Source: Desulfobaccales bacterium (GTDB taxonomy: Bacteria; Desulfobacterota; Desulfobaccia; Desulfobaccales; 0-14-0-80-60-11). From it: a stretch of 64,000 nt of DNA. Made by a program: the position numbers and the translations under genes. Under the pieces are notes generated by a model, which had not been told where the DNA came from, did not search any database, and was given only the letters and a program-made list of their open reading frames with translations. The stretch is taken from assembly GCA_041648175.1 (NCBI GenBank), contig JBAZPO010000003.1, positions 124,001 to 188,000 on the forward strand, in the 5' to 3' direction. This document shows positions 33,029 through 41,489 of the stretch, one piece after another (the first letter of the stretch is position 1; every line of letters begins with the position of its first letter).

Positions 33029-36000
33029 CTATTTCGTAGCTTCCAAGTGTTGCAAAACTAACGGGTAAACATCCACTACGGCATTTTTCCCAAAGATGCA
33101 ATCAATATGGCCGTAATGGGGGATGACATAGCGCTGGTATAGATTGCTGCCATTTTGCTCCCGCAGCAGGTTATAAGTGATTTCCGTGCTTTCCGGCAAA
33201 AAGACCTGGTTTTCCGCCCCATGAATAAAAGTAATGGGAAGGGCCAGGCGTTCCAAATGAGGGAGGTAGATCTCGGCCCCGTCAGCCCTCACCAAATGCC
33301 CCTGGCGGGTCATCAAGGCCAGATGCTCGAAGGCTCTGATGTTGGCCACGCCAAACATTTCGTGCAAAGCATTATGGGTGGCACTGTTCAGTTGGTCATG
33401 TTCGAACAGCTGGCCATACATAAAAGTGATGCGATGACAGACGGCGCTGTCGCAGCGTTCTTCGGCTTCCACCGGATAGAGCTGCAGGAACTTGTCATAA
33501 AGCCGATCCTGCCAGTTGGCATGAGTATCGGTATAAGCGGTCAGGGATGGCACGCCCAGAGCTTCCAAAAAAGAGGGCAGGTGTAAACCGGTCTTGAGCC
33601 GCGTCAAAATGGGGGCCTGCATATGGGTGGCGACTTGGGAACACACCGCCGACCGGACCCCTTTGAGTCCGGCGAGCATGGCCATGAAAAAGGTGGTGGA
33701 GCCGAAGCAATGGACCACCATCTGCACCGTGTCGGCGCCGGTCAATTCTTGGACTTTGGCCACCGCGGCGGGGTAATCGTAAGTGGCAATATCGTCAGCC
33801 GTGAATTGAGTCGCGGCCGCGGGCAGATCGATGCTGGCCCGGTAATCCAGCAGCCAGACATCATAGCCGTGGGACCAGAGATACTCCAATAAATTGGTGT
33901 CGATGGTGTCCATCGAGAAAATTAAGCTGGATACCCCCAGGCCGTGGGACAGAATCACCGGACCTTTATCTCCCCCCTGATAGCGGGTGAGCTTAAGCTG
34001 CACCCCGTCTTGGGTGGGGAAAGAATGGACCTGGGGAGCCCCGACCCGCAGGGGCCTTTTCTTCCGGGGTGGGGCTTCCGGATTGAACGCCATGGGGTTG
34101 GCGAAAATGCCGCCATAAGTGTCATACAATACCCCCGCAAAGAAGTGGCCGAAGCGGGCCAGAGCTTCCAACCTCTGGGTGGAGGTCACCGCGTTGGTCA
34201 CCTGCATGGTGGTCATTTGCCTCAGGAAATCTTCCGGTTGAATGATCAAGACGCCTTTTCCGAGGACCGGGCTTTGGCGGCTGTCGCCATCGTAGAGGGT
34301 GATATATAAGGTAGTAGTATCCGCCCACACATCATATCCCGGATCGTTGTGGATCACCTTGAAACCGTAAAAATAATACTGCCTGCCCTCGGTACTGGCC
34401 AGCTTCATGCCATAACGCATCTGCCGGGTATCGGGACGGTCCGGGTCCTCGATAAACAGGTTAAATTCTCCCTGGGTAACCGTGAGGGGTTGAGACGAAA
34501 GGGCCGGTCCAGTAAGAGTGCCCAGCATGCGGGCCCGGTGTTGGGGGTTGGCAATCATGTCCTCTGAATCCTCAGAGATGATAGTGAGGGTGAATTCGCA
34601 AGGGGAGCCGTCCTCCTTGCCTTGCTGAGCTCCCTGGGCATAATCATCCTTAACTTTGGTGGAGAAATAACCCTTCATGGTTTCGGTGAATTGCAGGCCC
34701 AGGCGGGCCGGCGCCGCCGCCTGGCTGGGAGCTGAAGGGAGCTGGTAGTTAATGGTCCAGCCCCGGTCCTGGGCCAACCGCGCCAGGCAACGCTCGGCCA
34801 GGGCGCAAATCGTCAGCAGGGGGTTCACCCCCAGTGACCGGGGCATGATGGAGCCATCACACACGTACAGGCTGTCGTAGACTGCGGCGCCAGTCTGGCC
34901 TGAGAAGACCTGGCCCTTGTGGTTGACCACTCCATCGGCCGCATTTTCGGCCATGCGGCAGCCGCCCAATGGATGGACGGTGATCAGATCATGCTTGAAA
35001 AGCTGACTCCAAATGGGGTTGGTCAGATAGGTGCCGCCCAGGGGAACGGTTGCCTGTTTCAGGAGGTCATTGACCCGCGCAAAGATGGGTTGACTACCCA
35101 CCCCGGGCCAATCGATGCGCAGACGGTCATCTTCCAGATACATGCGGCCGCCGGCATTGTCATGGGTCATAACCAGGTAGGTTTGGGTGTTGCGGATAGC
35201 GCCGTGATAAGGGCCCCGCACCAGGCTGTCCAGTTCCCGGGCCTTTTCTCTGACCAGGTCCAGCAAGCCGGCGTCGGTGTCCTGGCCCATTAATTTTGCC
35301 GCCAGGGCCATGGTTTGGGGGATAAATTTTGCCAGCACCCCGGGGATGGCTCCTTCCTCGATCACCAGGCCTTCTTCCAATTGAGGCGATTGACGTTTAT
35401 CGATGATGCCGGTGATGGTCGGTCCCACCGGCGGCAATTCCCCTGGCGGGCGGGGGCCCCAGCCGACCCCGTCGATCTCGACGTCGGCGTTATAGCTGAA
35501 ACCCAACACATCACCGTTGCCGGTGAAATGCTGCCCCAACTGATCAGACAGGGATAAGCCGGCGCCTCGCGAACGCAGGAGGATTTCGGTGGAACCCAGG
35601 GCGCCGGCGCCCAAGATCACCAGGTCGGCGCTCACAAACATGTCAGGGGCATCAAATATCTCCCGCCCTGCTTCCAGCACCCGATAATGCACCAGCCAAC
35701 GCCCATTTTGGCGCTCAAGGCGCCGTACCGCCACCTGGGTGTAAATTTCGGCGCCATGATTTTTGGCATCAGGCAAGTAATTCATGATCAAGGTGTTTTT
35801 GGCGGCGTAGTTACAGCCCGAGACGCAGTCGCCGCACACCTTGCAGGCCTGTTGCTCCACCCCCACATGATTGATGCCGTCTTTGAAGGTTACTTTGATG
35901 GGCGGGCGATAGAATTTCTCCTTCAGATGAGCAGCCGATTTTTCCAAGGCCTGCAACTTGTTCAACTTGGGGAAATCGTCGGGGAATGGCGTGGGTTTAA

Positions 36001-36430
36001 GCATTTCCTCAGCGCGCCGGAGCCCATCCATCACCAAAGTTGCCAGATCATTGCGCAGCTCTTGAGGCCAGCAAGGATCATCAAAGATGCGAGGCTCGGG
36101 AGGCAGGCAAACGTTGGCATTGATCAGGGATGTGCCCCCCAATCCGCACCCCAGCACCACATTGATATCTTCATTGACCCGGAAATCGTAGAGGCCGGTC
36201 TTGGGGCCGATATGCTTCTGGGGGAGATCGGTTTGCATTTCAGACAGGGCTTCGGCTTCGGTGTCCGGATATTCGCCCGGTTGGAATTCTTTCCCCCGTT
36301 CCAGGATGCAAACCTGTTGCCCGGCCCGCGCCAAGCGGGAGGCGGCGATGGCGCCGCCATACCCGGAACCGATCACCACCACAGTATAGTAGTCTTTAAT
36401 ATTCTCAATGGGTGAGGCTAATCGGGCCAT
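33029..36430 (-). CDS. GMC-family flavoprotein fused to alpha/beta hydrolase
   Basis: 1133 residues, about twice a normal GMC enzyme. Residues 15-560 are an FAD-dependent glucose-methanol-choline/cholesterol-oxidase-like domain: GSGYGGAIAA for FAD near residue 21, and the C-terminal blocks HPLGGCRM and PRSLGVNPLLTI. Within it Cys196, Cys199, Cys202 and Cys206 form CKVCGDCVSGC, a ferredoxin-like spacing. Residues about 590-780 form a beta-rich middle domain of unknown type. Residues about 815-1133 are an alpha/beta hydrolase whose nucleophile elbow reads HCFGS (Cys908 instead of Ser), with His1108 in HYGHID and Glu1073 near the usual acid. AAGGAG precedes the ATG. The architecture points to oxidation and hydrolysis of a sterol-like or polyisoprenoid lipid, which is inference. 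Confidence 0.88.
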   Translation of the reverse strand: MARLASPIENIKDYYTVVVIGSGYGGAIAASRLARAGQQVCILERGKEFQPGEYPDTEAEALSEMQTDLPQKHIGPKTGLYDFRVNEDINVVLGCGLGGTSLINANVCLPPEPRIFDDPCWPQELRNDLATLVMDGLRRAEEMLKPTPFPDDFPKLNKLQALEKSAAHLKEKFYRPPIKVTFKDGINHVGVEQQACKVCGDCVSGCNYAAKNTLIMNYLPDAKNHGAEIYTQVAVRRLERQNGRWLVHYRVLEAGREIFDAPDMFVSADLVILGAGALGSTEILLRSRGAGLSLSDQLGQHFTGNGDVLGFSYNADVEIDGVGWGPRPPGELPPVGPTITGIIDKRQSPQLEEGLVIEEGAIPGVLAKFIPQTMALAAKLMGQDTDAGLLDLVREKARELDSLVRGPYHGAIRNTQTYLVMTHDNAGGRMYLEDDRLRIDWPGVGSQPIFARVNDLLKQATVPLGGTYLTNPIWSQLFKHDLITVHPLGGCRMAENAADGVVNHKGQVFSGQTGAAVYDSLYVCDGSIMPRSLGVNPLLTICALAERCLARLAQDRGWTINYQLPSAPSQAAAPARLGLQFTETMKGYFSTKVKDDYAQGAQQGKEDGSPCEFTLTIISEDSEDMIANPQHRARMLGTLTGPALSSQPLTVTQGEFNLFIEDPDRPDTRQMRYGMKLASTEGRQYYFYGFKVIHNDPGYDVWADTTTLYITLYDGDSRQSPVLGKGVLIIQPEDFLRQMTTMQVTNAVTSTQRLEALARFGHFFAGVLYDTYGGIFANPMAFNPEAPPRKKRPLRVGAPQVHSFPTQDGVQLKLTRYQGGDKGPVILSHGLGVSSLIFSMDTIDTNLLEYLWSHGYDVWLLDYRASIDLPAAATQFTADDIATYDYPAAVAKVQELTGADTVQMVVHCFGSTTFFMAMLAGLKGVRSAVCSQVATHMQAPILTRLKTGLHLPSFLEALGVPSLTAYTDTHANWQDRLYDKFLQLYPVEAEERCDSAVCHRITFMYGQLFEHDQLNSATHNALHEMFGVANIRAFEHLALMTRQGHLVRADGAEIYLPHLERLALPITFIHGAENQVFLPESTEITYNLLREQNGSNLYQRYVIPHYGHIDCIFGKNAVVDVYPLVLQHLEATK

Positions 36431-36512
36431 GCTCTGACTCCTTTTTGATCGGGAAACGCGTGATCCTGCAATAAAGATGGGTATGCTACCAGGTAGCGCC
36501 TCATAGATAAGT

Positions 36513-38135
36513 TCACCTATTCTCCGGTGTTCTCATATCTCCCGGCTCCATCTCCCTACCATGGATCAACCAAAAAGCGATCCTTTCTGCCAGGGCGCTG
36601 ATGGTCATGGAAGGGTTAACCGACAGTGCGGTCGGGATAATGGACCCGTCAGCCACATAAAGGTCCGGGTATCCCCAGACTTCGCCGAATTGATTGACTA
36701 CACCTTGGGCTTGGCTATCCGCCATAGTACATCCTCCTAACGGATGGGCAGTGAGCAGCTTTCGGAATGGCCAGCGCCATAGCAGGCTGGTGACATACCT
36801 GCCGCCGAGGCCCCGGCTCAAGGCCCGAAGGGCCTTTTCCATTTCTTTAAACATCTTCCGGCTCCGGCGATGGCTCCAGCTGATATCGATCCATCCATCT
36901 GTCAACCGCAGCCGCCCGTCCGCCGCATCGCTTCCCATCCCCAGATAAGGCAAAAATCTGGAGGTTGCTCCTCCGGAAAACAATTTCTCCAACTCGAAAC
37001 TGAGCCGGCTTGCTCCCCGGTAAAATCCGAAAGTTGACCACAGATAATTCCTCAGGGAAATGAACAGATTCTTAATCCGGTTGGGGCTGGGCATGGCGCC
37101 TTCCAGCATCCACGTGACGGCATCGGGAAAGCCCAGATCTTCGATATGGATCTGGTTGGTGCCGGTGGAAAAATCTGCCACGGCAGTAATGCTGGGGCCC
37201 TGACTGGGATCCACCAGGCGGTCGGCCTCCATAGTTCCAGCCAGAAGAAAGTCGCCATTGCCGGAAAACCTGGTCCCCAGAGCCGGACTGAGATTAGGCA
37301 AAGTCTTATGCACGTCCCGGCTGCGCAGCAGGAGTTCAGTGGTTCCCAGAGTCCCCGCCGCCAGGATGACCTTTTTGCCGATGACCGACCCAGGCTCGCC
37401 ATGATCGATGCCGCCGGGCTCGCTTCGGTCAAAATGCACCCTATAGCCTCCGCCTTCCAGTGGCTCTATTTTATCCACCAGATGCAGTTGACAGACTTCG
37501 GCGCCATGTTTCTCTGCTAGTGGTATATAATTAAGATCCAGGGTGTTCTTGGCATGAACCTGGCAACCTAACAGGCAGTTGCCCGAGTAATCACAGGCCC
37601 GCTGCGGTGCCCCGCTATGGGGGTTGTCCCGATCCGGGCCGGTATAAACAGCAATATGAAGCAGTTCGGCCTGGCGCCCGCTGCGTTCTGCCGCGGCCAA
37701 AAACGCCTTGGTTCTGGGGGGCATTTCAAGCCCTGCCGGCGGACTTAAAGGAACCGCATCCAACATATCTTGCACTAGATCATAGTAGGGCGAAAGGACC
37801 CTGCGGTTGATCTGAGCCGGCCAGCCCTGCTTCTCAAAGATCTCCTCAGGGGTTCTGATATGAACATTGAAGTAGTGCAGGGAGCCTCCACCTACACCAC
37901 TGCCCTGGATAACATCGATATTTTTAAAGACCCGGTAGTCTATAAAGCCAGGGTTTTCGTCTTTATGCCAGAAAGCCCCGGCGATCTCGCCGGTGGTTCT
38001 GGGGAATTCTTCTCTTCTCCATCTTTTGCCCCGTTCCAGGATACAGACCGAGCGTCCGGCTTGGGCCAACCGACAGCCGGTAATGGCGCCGCCAAATCCC
38101 GAGCCGATAATCACCACATCGTATAAGTCTCTCAT
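36513..38135 (-). CDS. GMC-family FAD-dependent oxidoreductase
   Basis: 540 residues. The N-terminal FAD motif IGSGFGGAITGCRLA, the LERGKRWRREEFP segment and the C-terminal blocks HPLGGCTMADSQA and PTALSVNPSMTI define the cholesterol-oxidase-like GMC branch. At the place where the fused paralogue has four cysteines this protein has only three, in CDYSGNCLLGC, so a cluster of the same kind is less likely. It is 82 bases upstream of the fused gene in the same operon; the two may act in sequence or as partners. No signal peptide or membrane segment is visible. The physiological substrate and electron acceptor are unknown. Confidence 0.88.
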   Translation of the reverse strand: MRDLYDVVIIGSGFGGAITGCRLAQAGRSVCILERGKRWRREEFPRTTGEIAGAFWHKDENPGFIDYRVFKNIDVIQGSGVGGGSLHYFNVHIRTPEEIFEKQGWPAQINRRVLSPYYDLVQDMLDAVPLSPPAGLEMPPRTKAFLAAAERSGRQAELLHIAVYTGPDRDNPHSGAPQRACDYSGNCLLGCQVHAKNTLDLNYIPLAEKHGAEVCQLHLVDKIEPLEGGGYRVHFDRSEPGGIDHGEPGSVIGKKVILAAGTLGTTELLLRSRDVHKTLPNLSPALGTRFSGNGDFLLAGTMEADRLVDPSQGPSITAVADFSTGTNQIHIEDLGFPDAVTWMLEGAMPSPNRIKNLFISLRNYLWSTFGFYRGASRLSFELEKLFSGGATSRFLPYLGMGSDAADGRLRLTDGWIDISWSHRRSRKMFKEMEKALRALSRGLGGRYVTSLLWRWPFRKLLTAHPLGGCTMADSQAQGVVNQFGEVWGYPDLYVADGSIIPTALSVNPSMTISALAERIAFWLIHGREMEPGDMRTPENR

Positions 38136-38192
38136 GACTGTAAACCTTCGGCTTTTCTCAGAACGCAGGCCACTAAGCTGGTCGGCAACTTA

Positions 38193-38585
38193 TCATTCGT
38201 CTACCCTTTTTTTGGCAAAATTTAAGAACATCCCATATAACACCACAAAAATCAGATCACCGATGACTGCGATAAGAAAAACGCCAGGAATCTGTCCCGG
38301 CATAGCTGCGAAGCCGGCAAGAAAAATGGCGGCAAAACTTGACTTGCCGATCATGCCCAGAATCACCAGGTTCTTGTTGGCATACATATCCTGGTAAACC
38401 ATGTAGTAACCAATACCAAAGGTGACAAACAGGGCAATCCAGGAATAGTAATAAACCGAGGGTTGAGGCGGGGTAAGATTGGCTGAAGCAAATATCCATC
38501 CGGTGAACAGCACAATGACCACCCCGCCTCCGATGTTCCATAAGGCCCCGATAAGAAATACTTTTTTATAAAAACTCTTGCTCAT
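38193..38585 (-). CDS. Small four-helix membrane protein
   Basis: 130 residues with four predicted membrane helices separated by short loops (about 10-31, 45-65, 72-92, 98-120). I do not recognise a family. It starts with GGAGAAGAG in front of the ATG and ends 57 bases before the GMC gene at 36513-38135, inside the six-gene operon. A role as membrane anchor, quinone-side partner or lipid carrier for the GMC enzymes is possible but only by position. Confidence 0.7.
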   Translation of the reverse strand: MSKSFYKKVFLIGALWNIGGGVVIVLFTGWIFASANLTPPQPSVYYYSWIALFVTFGIGYYMVYQDMYANKNLVILGMIGKSSFAAIFLAGFAAMPGQIPGVFLIAVIGDLIFVVLYGMFLNFAKKRVDE

Positions 38586-38697
38586 TTCTCTTCTCCGCGC
38601 GGGAAGCCCTCTCCGCGTTCTCAGCGCCTCTGCAGTGAAGAATGGTTAACCTCAGCGACGCCCAGGGCGCAGGGCTAAACCTGCGTTTACGCCCACG

Positions 38698-39906
38698 CTA
38701 AATATGGACATACTCGCCATAGCCTCGGCCGCTGATCACTTCCCCCCTATAGGTCCCTTCATAGGAAAAGTTATAATAAATCATGTTGCTGGCAATGAGC
38801 GCCGGCGGCCATTGCCTTATTCCCACATATTCTAAAATTCCCTCCCCGGTTTCTGCCTTTACTTTCCAACTCCGGTAAAAGGGGAGTGGTGGTTCCCCTT
38901 CTCGAATAGGCAGCAAGTCAGGCGCCGGGTCCTGGAGATATTCTACTTGCACGTGGTTGACTTCCCGATAAGAGTTATCCACATAAAGCCCGCCACGATT
39001 ACGCCAGGTAATCCCCAAGGCTCTGACATACATAAAACCGCCTTGATGTGGCTGATCGCCCAACAGCAACTCATAGTGGTAGCGCACCGGCCTCAGGGAA
39101 GGCAGGAGCTTCTTTAACCATCTGATGGGGGCCCATAGGTTGTCAAAATTGCCTGGTTTGCGGGCAAAACCGTGTTCAAAAAAGCCGCTGCCCTCCAGGG
39201 CATATACCTGCTCCACTCCTGTCTCCCGCTTGTAGGTGAGGCTTCCGGAAAACCTACCGAACGCGGCAAAGTAAGTGAAGACCTGAGGCATATCCGTCCA
39301 CCAGACGAGTTTCTCTCCTGTATAACTGAGGCTGAAATTGATCCCGGTTTCGGGGGTGATAAATTGAAATTCATAGGTTGGCCAGCTTCCCGAGATCTGG
39401 CCGTATCGTCCCCTCTGGCCCTCGGCCACCGTTATTTCCAGCTCATTTGGGTTCATGGCCAAGCTGGTTCCTTTGGGCAGATAATGTTGGCTTAAATGGT
39501 TCTCCTTTGTGCTGGTACCTCCGGCTCCATCCTCCATGGGGATGAGGGTTAAGTACTCCACCACATCGAAGGCTGACAATCCCGGCGGCAGGTTCTCGTA
39601 ATTATCAATGCCCTTCAAGCCATATAGACCGGTCATGAGGCTGGCGCGCACCATCTTGACAGGCAGGTTCTTATCATCCGGTACCATGAAGAAGTACCAT
39701 CCATCCCAACCGGGCCAACGGCTGGATACGTCTATTTCACCCCCTGCTTTCAACTTATAATACTTGGGTAACTCATAACTTTTAGGCAGGATATTTCTGT
39801 CGTTTCTCAAAGCCCGGTCTAAGACTTTGTAGACCCAAAGGGAATTAGCTCTGAGAATCAGGTATCCCAAAACCAGGGCTCCCATGACAAGAACAAACAT
39901 CGTCAT
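38698..39906 (-). CDS. Membrane-anchored lipocalin-like protein (AttH/CrtC-like, tentative)
   Basis: 402 residues: one N-terminal membrane helix (about 3-20) and a long beta-rich domain with many Trp, Tyr and Gly residues. The spacing of motifs such as YEFQFITPETGINFSL, GSGFFEHGF and the C-terminal GRGYGEYVH recalls the two-lipocalin AttH/carotenoid 1,2-hydratase (CrtC) superfamily, whose members bind or modify isoprenoid lipids. The match is by pattern only, so the call is tentative. In the operon it lies between two small membrane proteins, next to GMC oxidoreductases, which strengthens the idea of a hydrophobic substrate. Confidence 0.6.
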   Translation of the reverse strand: MTMFVLVMGALVLGYLILRANSLWVYKVLDRALRNDRNILPKSYELPKYYKLKAGGEIDVSSRWPGWDGWYFFMVPDDKNLPVKMVRASLMTGLYGLKGIDNYENLPPGLSAFDVVEYLTLIPMEDGAGGTSTKENHLSQHYLPKGTSLAMNPNELEITVAEGQRGRYGQISGSWPTYEFQFITPETGINFSLSYTGEKLVWWTDMPQVFTYFAAFGRFSGSLTYKRETGVEQVYALEGSGFFEHGFARKPGNFDNLWAPIRWLKKLLPSLRPVRYHYELLLGDQPHQGGFMYVRALGITWRNRGGLYVDNSYREVNHVQVEYLQDPAPDLLPIREGEPPLPFYRSWKVKAETGEGILEYVGIRQWPPALIASNMIYYNFSYEGTYRGEVISGRGYGEYVHI

Positions 39907-39967
39907 TTATCCAACCACCCGTCTGCTGGAGGAAGGGCTCATTGCACCTATAATCTCATTCTCAACC

Positions 39968-40531
39968 TTACCGGGTTGCCAAACGGCTGCCTTCCTTTAC
40001 GAGCTTGCGGACAAAAATGGCCAAAGGGACGCCCCAAATCAGCAGACTAAAAATTAGCATGGCGAGAAAGGTTGGGTCTTCATAAAACCAGGGGGCGGCT
40101 CCGGCTTGCCATTGCTTAAAGGTTCCCAGGCGGAAAGTACTTCCTACCTGGCCGAAAATCCAGATGCCCGAATAGATAAGAATGACCAGGTAAACTATGC
40201 GATTGGTCTTGACTTGTCCTTGTTTGACAAGCCGATTCCCCAACAAGAAACCGCCATTGACTGCAGAGAAAAAGATCACCATGAAGATGGGGATGAAGAA
40301 GGGATAGGCCATTACCGAATCTTCATGCCACCACATGTGGGTGGTTTCCCACCCAAAGTAATTGAGAATGAAATAAACAGGGATCCAGCTAAAGAAAAAG
40401 ATTTGGTAAATGTTGTTCAGCAACAAAGTGCGCCAGAAGTATTCGGGTCGCCCCGTCTGCAGCTGTTTGTGGGCTGCATCCGCAAATATCGTCCCGATCG
40501 CAAAGGCCACGGGAACATCGACCTGTACCAT
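39968..40531 (-). CDS. Multi-pass membrane protein, first gene of GMC operon
   Basis: 187 residues with about five hydrophobic helices (around 42-62, 78-98, 112-130 and 150-170, plus a weak N-terminal one). I do not recognise a family. A near-perfect AGGAGGTG six bases before the ATG shows it is well translated. No other minus-strand gene lies between it and the decayed ABC genes, so it should be the promoter-proximal gene of the operon running to 31488. Confidence 0.72.
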   Translation of the reverse strand: MVQVDVPVAFAIGTIFADAAHKQLQTGRPEYFWRTLLLNNIYQIFFFSWIPVYFILNYFGWETTHMWWHEDSVMAYPFFIPIFMVIFFSAVNGGFLLGNRLVKQGQVKTNRIVYLVILIYSGIWIFGQVGSTFRLGTFKQWQAGAAPWFYEDPTFLAMLIFSLLIWGVPLAIFVRKLVKEGSRLATR

Positions 40532-40837
40532 GATGACACCTCCTGGAAATGAATAACATCATTCCTCTTCTAAGCTGCGTTTCCACAACCTTTTTTTGGC
40601 TCAATGCGGTTTTCCTGAGTTCCATAAAAGTGATTTGTGCGTCGGTCATTATCTCCGACTAAGGTATCTTATGAGATTTTTAAAATTGTCTTGATACGAA
40701 GTCTTCCTAAAAAACTTGCTGAAATATCAGCCTAGGTTTACATCATTATCTCTTGTTTATTGGGAAAGGTAAGGTGGCACAAGAGGCTTGTCAATAGCGG
40801 GTGATGGATGATAGTAGCTTCGTTTAGACCAAAATTT

Positions 40838-40855
40838 GAAAAGGATATCGGAATA
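40838..40855. repeat. Right copy of 18-base direct repeat GAAAAGGATATCGGAATA
   Basis: Identical to 31107-31124 and in the same orientation; 307 bases upstream of the first gene of the GMC operon on the minus strand. Confidence 0.85.
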
Positions 40856-41106
40856 ATTGACATAGTAAGCGATCTGCAACGACTTCTCCGGAGCAGCGGA
40901 AGGGCGTCACTCCCGAAAATACGTGGAACGAAACTCTCCGGATAAGTCCGCAAAAGCTTGGTTCACCATTTTCCGAATCGGCCGGAGCGGATGGTCTTGG
41001 AGAACTCGAGCTTCAGATGAGAGGTAACTGAACACGGCCTGCTTGAATAGTCCCCACAATGACCACGCCAGATACGACAATCATATCCGCAACTCTATGA
41101 AATTTT

Positions 41107-41142
41107 TGATAAGTTTTGCAGGTGGCAAGTGATCTTTTATTC
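41107..41142. repeat. Right copy of block-conserved 36-base motif
   Basis: TGATAAG, TGGCAAGTGATC and TATTC at exactly the same spacing as at 31308-31343 (25 of 36 bases identical). Confidence 0.75.
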
Positions 41143-41195
41143 GTACCAGCACTTGATTGGCGGGAAATCTAAGCCAACTTAGCCTCAACTCTAAC

Positions 41196-41489
41196 TTATA
41201 TAGTTCTGGTCTGGGCTAACCCGTGAGGGCAGTTCATCAGGGTAAGGATTTTTCCTGAATTTTGGCCTTGAGGACCTTGATCGCCGTCGTCGGCGTCGAG
41301 AATGCCTGCAATGACGGAGATGAGCGTCGTTTTGCCGCAGCCGGAGGGACCCACCAGCATGAGCAGTTCACCGGGATGCACCTCCAGGTCGACCCCCCGC
41401 AGGGCTTTCACCTGCGTCTCGCCGGTGCCGTAAGTCTTGGTAAGGCCACGACAGGAGACGGCCAGTATATCCTGGTTATTCATCACCAC
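41196..41489 (-). pseudogene. Truncated ABC transporter ATPase (DevA/LolD-like)
   Basis: The first 65 residues are a good ABC ATPase start: LTKTYGTGETQVKALRGVDL, Walker A GPSGCGKTT and ISVIAGILDADDGD. After that the similarity ends abruptly at about 41285; the Q-loop, signature, Walker B and H-loop, about 150 residues, are missing. Beyond the break another frame reads IKVLKAKIQEKSLP and then TGA at 41237-41239, which looks like the tail of a different or shifted coding sequence. The gene overlaps the end of the permease gene by seven bases, as intact DevCA pairs do. A deletion is the simplest explanation. The product cannot hydrolyse ATP. Confidence 0.82.

Larger units (their letters stand above)
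40532..41195. other. Intergenic region with right copies of the shared repeats
   Basis: 664 bases without a convincing gene. It contains the promoter side of the GMC operon, the 18-base repeat (40838-40855) and the 36-base motif (41107-41142) that also occur at 31.1-31.3 kb. A short open frame on the minus strand (40738-40953) is unlikely to be real. The right end touches the truncated ABC ATPase. Confidence 0.65.

Noticed and set aside
40738..40953. Short minus-strand open frame in the region upstream of the GMC operon
   Set aside because: Low-complexity hydrophobic and Ser/Arg mix, no convincing start, and it overlaps the repeat region.
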